Source: Chelonoidis abingdonii (Eukaryota > Chordata > Testudines > Testudinidae). Taken from it: a stretch of DNA of 64,000 nucleotides. The stretch is from the NCBI RefSeq assembly GCF_003597395.2, contig NC_133777.1, positions 11,120,228-11,184,227 of the forward strand, written 5' to 3'. The notes beneath the pieces were generated by a model. It was not told where the DNA came from, searched no databases, and was given only the letters and a program-made list of their open reading frames with translations. The position numbers and the translations under genes were made by a program. This document shows positions 57,206 to 64,000 of this stretch, in pieces. The number at the start of each line of letters is the position of its first letter. Positions within the stretch are counted from its first letter, which is position 1.

Positions 57206-58214
57206 CTTTGTATAAGGTCTGGGTCATGAGTGAGAATAGTTTGTATGAAGACTGCATGTAGGAAGTGTTATTTCTAACACCAGATGTGTGTAAGTGTGTT
57301 GGGACCCTAGGGGTGAAAAGTGATTTTATTTGTTGTTACTAACAGATTGGTCTGAAGTTTTTTGGTACTCAGGGTTAAGATTCATCTTAGTTAGATGTGG
57401 CAACAAGAATGACAACACTGTATGAGTTAATTGGTTAGGTATACGCATTGAATTAATCAACCTCTTTTTGTATAAATACCTGCTGTGTATCATATATACA
57501 CTATTTGAAAATGCAGCATGAAAGATCCTTTCGAGATATGAATGGATATTACCATCAGCTGTTGTACCTAAAATAAAACCTCTGGAGGGGGAATCTAAGT
57601 TAGGCTGTGCAGTACGTATTGTTTTGTTCTTTTTATACCACTCACTTGCCAGTTTTCCCCAATCTAGGGCAATTCTAATGGAAACTTTGACCTCGTTTCT
57701 ATATGTCCTAGCAGAGGGTAAAATCTTCTGGTCTTTGTACTCTTGTACTGCTCAGTACAGGTTATTTCAGAGTTGCAGTGATCTTGAATTTGGGGTAAGA
57801 ACTTTACAGTTGAGTTTTGTTAGCTGACTGCTGGCTGACTGGGTGTTTAAATGACTCTGCCTGTTTCACAGAGACAAAAGGAGAAGGGTGTTTAATACCC
57901 TGCATGAGGAGATTTACATTGGAAAATGAGATGAAAGTAGAGAAACACAAAAATCTAAATTAATCTCCTCAGCACAGAATGGGTTTCTCATCTGATTTTA
58001 GGGTGGTTAGGCTGCTTGCCCTCTGTATTACTATGAAAAATGAGGAGTCCGCTTACATCTGTAGATTTTACTGTTTTGTTTCATACTGGATCCTGTGTCC
58101 GTTTGGAAAGTGTGAATGTCTGGGCTGGTTTTTAAAGTGCTAATGTCCGCTTTTGCTCCAGATCGCTCTGATCAACCACTGCATTGCAAGAATCTAACAA
58201 AATTAGCAGGAGTT
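57206..58214. other. Unassigned DNA
   Basis: No gene or repeat recognised. Confidence 0.4.
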
Positions 58215-58745
58215 TTGTAAACAAATAATTCTTCCACTCTACTCCACACTGATTAGGCCTCAGCTGGAATATTGTGTCCAGTTCTGGGCTCTGCATTTCA
58301 GGAAGTATGTGGACAAATTGGAGAATGAGCAACAAAAATGATTAAAGGTCTAGAAAACATGACCTGTGTGGGAAGATTGAAAAAACTGGGTTTGTTTAGT
58401 CTGGAGAAGAGAAGATTGAGAGGAGACATAACAATTTTCAAATACGTAAAAGGTTGTTACAAGGAGGAGGGAGTAAAATTGTTCTTAATTTCTGAGGATA
58501 GAACAAGAAGCAAAGGGCCGAAATTGCAGCAAACACAATTTAGGTTGGACATTAGGAAAAACTTCCTAACTGGCAGGGTAGTTGAGCACTAGAATAAATT
58601 GCCTAGGGAGGCTGTGGAACCTCCATCATTGGAGATTTTTGAGAGCAGGTTAGATAAACACTTGTCAGGGGTGGTCTAGAGATAATACTTAGTCCTCCCA
58701 TGAGTGCAAGGGACTGGACTAGGTGACCTTTCAAGGTCCCTTACA
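58215..58745 (+). pseudogene. CR1 LINE, end of ORF2 and 3' region
   Basis: Plus-strand translation begins QLEYCVQFWALHFRKYVDKL, then (after a stop) MIKGLENMTCVGRLKKLG, GLFSLEKRRLRGDITIFKYV and FRLDIRKNFLTGRVVEH, the standard order at the C-terminus of CR1 ORF2, which carries the reverse transcriptase. The 84-codon frame at 58338-58592 covers most of it. A stop at VVEH* and others upstream break the frame. The 3' region follows with GGACTGGACTAGGTGACCTT. This is a 5'-truncated copy, as is usual for CR1. Confidence 0.9.
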
Positions 58746-60444
58746 ATCTGTGAAAATATACTTTTCTTTTTTTTTCACTTCAGTCTTAAAATATTCCAAC
58801 ATAAAAAGCCAAGGTAGAGAAAAAAGTCAGTGGTGTAAAGAAGCAAAAGGCACCAAGTTTAAAGATGTTTGCCATTTAACTGGCCAAGATAGGAGAGGGC
58901 AAATTTGTTTCGCCTGTACTCCCATCCCACAGTCCTGGCATTTATAAACCCTTCAGAGGGACGGACCATTGATACCACAAATTGTACTTTCATCTTGATC
59001 ACTTCAGTGACTTTCTCATAGTTAATTTGGTTCCTTTTGTGGGAAATACACATTTAGGTGGCTTCTTTTCAGCATGTCTATTTTATCTGGCACTGCAGAA
59101 AGTTGCTTCTTTACTGTGTGGGGAAAATGAAATGGACTAAATTGGTATCAGTCTTGCCTGGTCTGGTAAGGCACTCATTACTTATAGAACTTTGAAACAC
59201 ATTGCTATGAGAGAGACTCTCCAGACCTTTTGAATCAGTCTCTACACTTGTCCATTTGCAAGAGAAAGCAATCAAACGGTAGCCTGTTAGACTCACTGTA
59301 CCTTCACAGATATTTTGAAGACATCTGGCTTATCAAACCAGAAATTACACCGTCTAAAGAAGAATTTTTAGTTGACTACATGGTTGTAGCGACACCAGAC
59401 AACTCACTCAATCACATGCAAAGTCATATTTTAAGTTGCAAAAGTTATGGAAAAATGCATAGCTGAGGAAAATCATGTTATATGTGATCTTCCCTGTAAT
59501 CCTACACTAGAATTTAGTCATCACTGTTCCCTAGTTTCTGGTGATCTGTTTCACCCTGGCATCTGAGATTATTTCTCTTGAAATGGACAATTTCTCTAGC
59601 AAATGGACAAGTTTGGAGACTGATTCAAAAGGTCTGGAGTGTTCTAGGTCTGCCAGCTGGAGTGTGTTTAGTTTATTGCACTTGGTGTGAGTTCAGATAT
59701 CCAGTGAAAAAGTTAGATTGGATGGGTGAGAGGGAGTGATTGTGCCAATGAAATCCCAGTTCCACTCTCCATGCCAGGCCCCAACCCCACAATCAGAGAA
59801 GTTGGATGTTACCACAAAAATTATCAGCTCTGAAATTTAAATTTCAGTATAATTAATTATTACTATTCTTCACAGTTAACACACTAAATTAATGGGGAAT
59901 TTCACATTTGTCTTTGAATTGTGTGTGCAGACTTTAAAGCTGTACTGATTATATATCTTTCATGTTACCTTCCCAACCATATGGGCTATAAGCTAAACAT
60001 CTTTTTAAATCCTGGAGAAATGGAAAGGGCCAAGGGAGAAATTCTGTTGTGGTGTATTCCCAAGTACCATGTTAGTCTGAATTCTGCTCTGAAATGCCTT
60101 GAGTGAAGGCACACCAACCAAGCTGTCTGTGTACAAAGCAAAAAAAGAGAAAGAGAGTAGGAATTTAAACATAAAATCTGTGTACTTTTAAGATTAGACT
60201 AGAAATTCAGCAACCAGAGCTGTTCTCTAAATGTAAACTGGGGTTTAGATAACATGGCCACAGATTACTGCACCAACTGGTGAAACCAAGGCAGTACATA
60301 TTTTAAATCTTCAATTCAGTTGTGCAAAAATGCAAGGCAACTGAAGTTGTTGTTTGCTCTTAGCCCTTGTTTTGCTCCCTTGATATTTAAAACTCAAAAG
60401 TAACCAGTAGATCTTTGTTCCTTGGTTTCTGGGTGTCAAACCCA
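58746..60444. other. Unassigned DNA
   Basis: No gene or repeat recognised. Confidence 0.4.
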
Positions 60445-60537
60445 GGGCCTGAATTCTGGAAGTGCCGAGCACTCACAACTCCTACTGACTTCAACTGGAT
60501 TTATGGGTGCTAAGCATTTTTGAAAAACTGGGGCCAG
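60445..60537. mobile_element. Small palindromic MITE, diverged
   Basis: GGGCCTGAATTCTGGAAGTG at the left and CATTTTTGAAAAACTGGGGC at the right, with ACTCCTACTGACTTCAACTG inside, resemble an old palindromic repeat related to 37551-37690. Confidence 0.45.
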
Positions 60538-63400
60538 TACAGATTAAGCTCTCAACTGAAGGCATCCAGAATTGGCTATTGTCATCCACTGAAAATGTAG
60601 GGCCCTAGTCTCCCCCATATACTCGCACTCTTTACCTTTCAGTCAATTCAGGTGTTACTTTCTGAGAACAGTACCCCACCAGCTTTGCAGACCTTGGCTT
60701 CCCCGTTTCTGTACCACCATTCACTTATGAAACAAGTCAGAATACCAGCAATTAAATAATGTGAAATTGATCTCTGTTTGCAAGATTCAGCAGGGAGTCT
60801 CATGAAAGCAAGTGCAGATTGGTCATGCTGCTGTATGGATTAGTTTGCTTTTCTCTCTTCAGGCTGCTGTTTACTGGCTGAATGATTGAGATACCAGTTA
60901 AAATACGTTAACTAGTTTTATAGAAATAGGTTTGACTATGTTAAACACTATTGCTTGCAGTGCTCTTACAGAAGCTTGAAAATGAAATATTTCCAGACTA
61001 ATTTGTTCAATTTTGACATGACGAATATCTGTCTGTCTGTCTCTCTCTCTCACAAACACGCCTCTCTTGATGCTTCTAATGGAGTGAAAGCCAACATGGC
61101 TACTGTCATTACTTGCTTCTACAGTGGCATCTACAAGAGCAGGAGGAATGTGCACAGTGCTGAGTGTAGTATTTGCTATTTAACTGATTAATTATTGGAG
61201 GACCTCATGGGGAGCTTATAATTGTATTTGCTATTTCAAACCAAATTGTTGACACTTCTCTTGAGTGAGTGGTGGATTAAAAAACATTTTTAAACCAAGA
61301 AGAACCTGAGGACATTTTGGACTATAATAGTCCTTAAATGTGCATAAGAAGTTGTAGACTAAATGAGAGCATCCTATTTTAAACGAAGACGCTGAAGACA
61401 CTGATTTAGTTACACTTTCCATCTTCAATTTGTGGAAGGGGGAAAGAAAATGTCATTGACTGTGTCTGTCCCAGGAGAAGATATTGGCTATTATACTTGG
61501 CATTGACAGGTCTTTTTGGATAAAAGAACTGTTGACTACTAGGGGTCAAGCAGTAGCTGTGTGCGCTGTACCAGGCTTAGGGTGTAAGATGGGAGATGAC
61601 AAGTGAAATTGTTAGATGATTGGTGACTCAGTGAAGGTTTTTCCTACAAGGAAGTTGGCAATAGGTTTGTAGTATAGAGTGGTCTAGGGGGTGGTATTGT
61701 TTTTCTGGCTTTTTTTCTTTCTGTGCATGGAGATATGTTAAAAGTACTGGATACCATTACAGAGTTTTATTTTAATTGCTTTTGATGTGTCAACTGCACT
61801 AGAAAGCTGAGGGCCATTTATCTGTCTTAAATTTGTATCATGTGGTTAACTTGGGTGTGAGTATTTCTTGCGTTCTAGAGATAATATTCAGCTTCAGGTT
61901 GCCCAGATTAGTTCAACCTTGCAATATTGCCATGAAAATTTACCCAGGACAAAATTTACTTGTATATCCTTACTCTGTTGAAGATAATAAAAAAGCTAAC
62001 AACACATTACTTGTCTGTTTTAAAAAATAAATAAATACAGTGACTTGCCTCAGGTGAGCAGAAGTTTTCAAGGATCCTTTAGTTAATGTTAATTATACGG
62101 CATTTGGTGCTATGTAAATGTTAAGGATTATTATCCATATAGGAATCTGCGTTCTCTTATTTCAAGGTAGTGTTTTCTTTATAACATATACATCACCCCA
62201 CTGAATGAAATTAACTATTTTAGAAACCCCTTAAAAGAAATGGATTCATGCAATTTGAGTTCTATTCAGAAAACATTAAAGGAAGAGGGTCCATTTTAAA
62301 TTTGACTCTAACTAAAATTCTGTGCAAAAATAAGCTGTGCAATAACATACAGCTAATAGAAAATGTTTCCACATATTTTGTAAAAAATGAAAGCAGTTGT
62401 TTTTAAACAATTTCCCTCTCCATATGAAAAACACAAATATTGGAGCTTTAAGATCCTGAAAGTGAAAGATGATAAACAAAAGTGAAGCTAACTTAATTGA
62501 TTTTCATTGCTGAGAGAAGTGAAAGATATAGCACCAATAAAGACAAGTAGATTGGGTTTTTAAAATGTACATAACATAATCCAACGTTTTATAAACAACA
62601 TATGTAAAGCTTGTAACACGCAATTTTAAAGTTTATAGCATCTCTTTAAAATGATTCTCTCACTTTTAAAAAACATATAATCAATAATTTTTTTATTGGA
62701 GCCATGAAATCATTAGCCTTGACTAGATTTATGAATTTGGTAGACCTAAGGCTATTTTGTTAAACTAGTTAAAATAACTCTGTGTGGAACTTTTGTTTAT
62801 TGAAGATATTTAACAATTTCATTAAACTGCCTACATTCTTGTGAAGTTGTTTTGACTTATCTGACTATTATGTCAAGCAGATTTGCATTACGCTAAAACA
62901 TCTATTTGTAGAATACATTGAACATGTGAAAAGTATATAACTTAGGTGACTGTGATTTGTCTGGTAGATAACCTTTTAAATGGCCATAATCTACCACGGG
63001 AAATCCCTTTGACTGGTTGTATGAGTTGTCAAACTGATAATGCCAGTAGCTTTTACAAAACTGATTTCAGAGCTATGAAAAGCTGTATGCATAACTTCAG
63101 TATGTCAGCTCACTTGTGTTTTTGACTTGACCAATAGTGATGGCATTCAGAGTTGCTTTGCGAGTTACCCTTAACACTGGAGTATTTTTGTGCAAAACAT
63201 TTACTGCTTTCATCACAGAGCTCATGTAGAGTTTCCCAGCTGCAGAGCTCTCAGTTTGGAACATCATTTACACCTAGAATCTTTTAGATGAAGTTTAGCC
63301 ATAACCAAAATTCAGTCTGTGAACAACCTCACCTGTGTTCCAGTGAGAGTTTAGTGGGGTGATGTCTTTTCCCATAGTTTTGTAATTGTCTCCTGAAATC
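60538..63400. other. Long unassigned AT-rich stretch
   Basis: (TGTC)n/(TC)n at about 61029-61050. The rest, especially 62150-62900, is AT-rich without recognisable repeats. No gene. Confidence 0.4.
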
Positions 63401-63401
63401 G

Positions 63402-63418
63402 TTATATATATATATATA
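63402..63418 (+). repeat. (TA)n microsatellite
   Basis: About eight TA units directly before the LINE-like 5' end. Confidence 0.85.
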
Positions 63419-63429
63419 ACGTAATATTA

Positions 63430-64000
63430 TATAATTATAAAAGAGCGCCGCCTTGATAGGGAGACGCCCTTTGATACGAGAGACTGGGTTCAATCCGGTT
63501 GGTACCCAACTTTTCATAGGGGTCCTTGGGAAAAAGACCCCTAACGCTTCACCTGGCTACCTCCAAATATGAGAGTGACACGAACTAGAAGAGTCATGCG
63601 GCTCGGACGTCGCCCGGATTAACAAGGTCCGCACCAGATGTTGAGGACCAGGACAATCTGACGATAAGTGGGCTACTGGAACAAACCATTCATGGACAGA
63701 CACAGAGAACCTGGAATTGATGGAATGCTACTACAACAGCAGACCTAATGAAGAGGGATATATGAAACGTATGAGGGGACTATGGATGACAAAAGACCTA
63801 CATCCACACTTACTGAGAACAGTTGTTACCCAACGCTTCAACATAGAAAGAGGAAGCTGCTCTCACAGCTTGAGATAGACCAACTCCACATTACATCCCA
63901 GACTCAAGAAGACCTGGAAGAACAAGTGGGATGTGCAGCCCACGCCTGAAGCTGAAACTTCACTGCCACCCCTCCATTGCAGAGACAGCAGCTGATATGA
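63430..64000 (+). mobile_element. 5' part of a LINE-like element, cut by window end
   Basis: A GC-richer segment begins abruptly after the (TA)n/AT-rich run. It has a structured-looking leader (AGGGGTC at 63518-63524 pairs with GACCCCT at 63536-63542). A plus-strand frame around 63710-63830 reads ENLELMECYYNSRPNEEGY followed by KRMRGLWMTKDLHPHL, resembling the N-terminal region of ORFs seen with some animal non-LTR reverse transcriptases. Stops are present. Whether it belongs to the family of the 10650-11900 copy cannot be decided here, because the diagnostic polymerase lies beyond the window. Confidence 0.5.

Noticed and set aside
1..64000. Bacterial or viral genome segment with operons
   Set aside because: Very low coding density, microsatellites, CR1/L2/SINE/hAT content and CpG depletion show vertebrate nuclear DNA.

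Overview
This window reads as vertebrate nuclear DNA from a reptile, most likely a turtle; a crocodilian is the main alternative. The case rests on repeat content: CR1 3' ends in several subfamilies, tRNA-derived SINEs (one joined to a CR1-like tail), a Penelope-like element with a GIY-YIG domain plus many short copies of its 3' end, a dense set of hAT and Harbinger-like DNA transposons, L2-like LINE remnants and solo LTRs. No intact host protein-coding gene, rRNA or functional tRNA was found. Reading frames above about 150 codons fall in GC-rich or low-complexity repeats, or are unassigned. The window is best read as intergenic or intronic.

Layout. 1-256 is the end of a Harbinger-like element whose sister copy fills 21462-22914. 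1640-2760 is a CpG-rich block with a possible minus-strand first exon, followed by an LTR-like or 3'-end-like AT-rich stretch to about 3215. 4062-6031 is a hAT cluster: one element with a 7/8 8-bp target duplication, a 127-bp MITE inside a tRNA SINE, and a hAT piece with a 38-bp-arm hairpin. 7339-7536 is a palindromic Penelope-type remnant. 10050-11900 holds a CR1 3' end abutting a decayed non-LTR reverse transcriptase, both on the minus strand. 14621-15600 is the best Penelope-like remnant. 18130-19665 packs two hAT elements with perfect 8-bp duplications and a 439-bp solo LTR. About 26430-28923 is an LTR split by a second 1339-bp solo LTR (TG...CA ends, 4-bp duplication TAAT). 31165-31500 is a MIR-like SINE split by a Harbinger-type MITE. 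41686-42055 is a large foldback. 45190-45945 is L2-like, 46298-46742 and 58215-58745 are CR1, 48886-49073 is a Tigger/mariner-type MITE, and 52696-53605 is a Harbinger-like element with a broken Myb/SANT-like reading frame. The right edge (63430-64000) enters the 5' part of another LINE-like element.

How the parts relate. The mobile elements form several layers that can be ordered by nesting: SINE before hAT MITE at 5.4 kb, SINE before Harbinger MITE at 31.3 kb, outer LTR before inner LTR at 27.5 kb. Every recognisable transposon reading frame carries stops, frameshifts or lost catalytic residues. The rest is AT-rich DNA in which nothing was identified by eye; a few stretches (for example 43600-43870) have the look of conserved non-coding DNA, which can only be tested by alignment.
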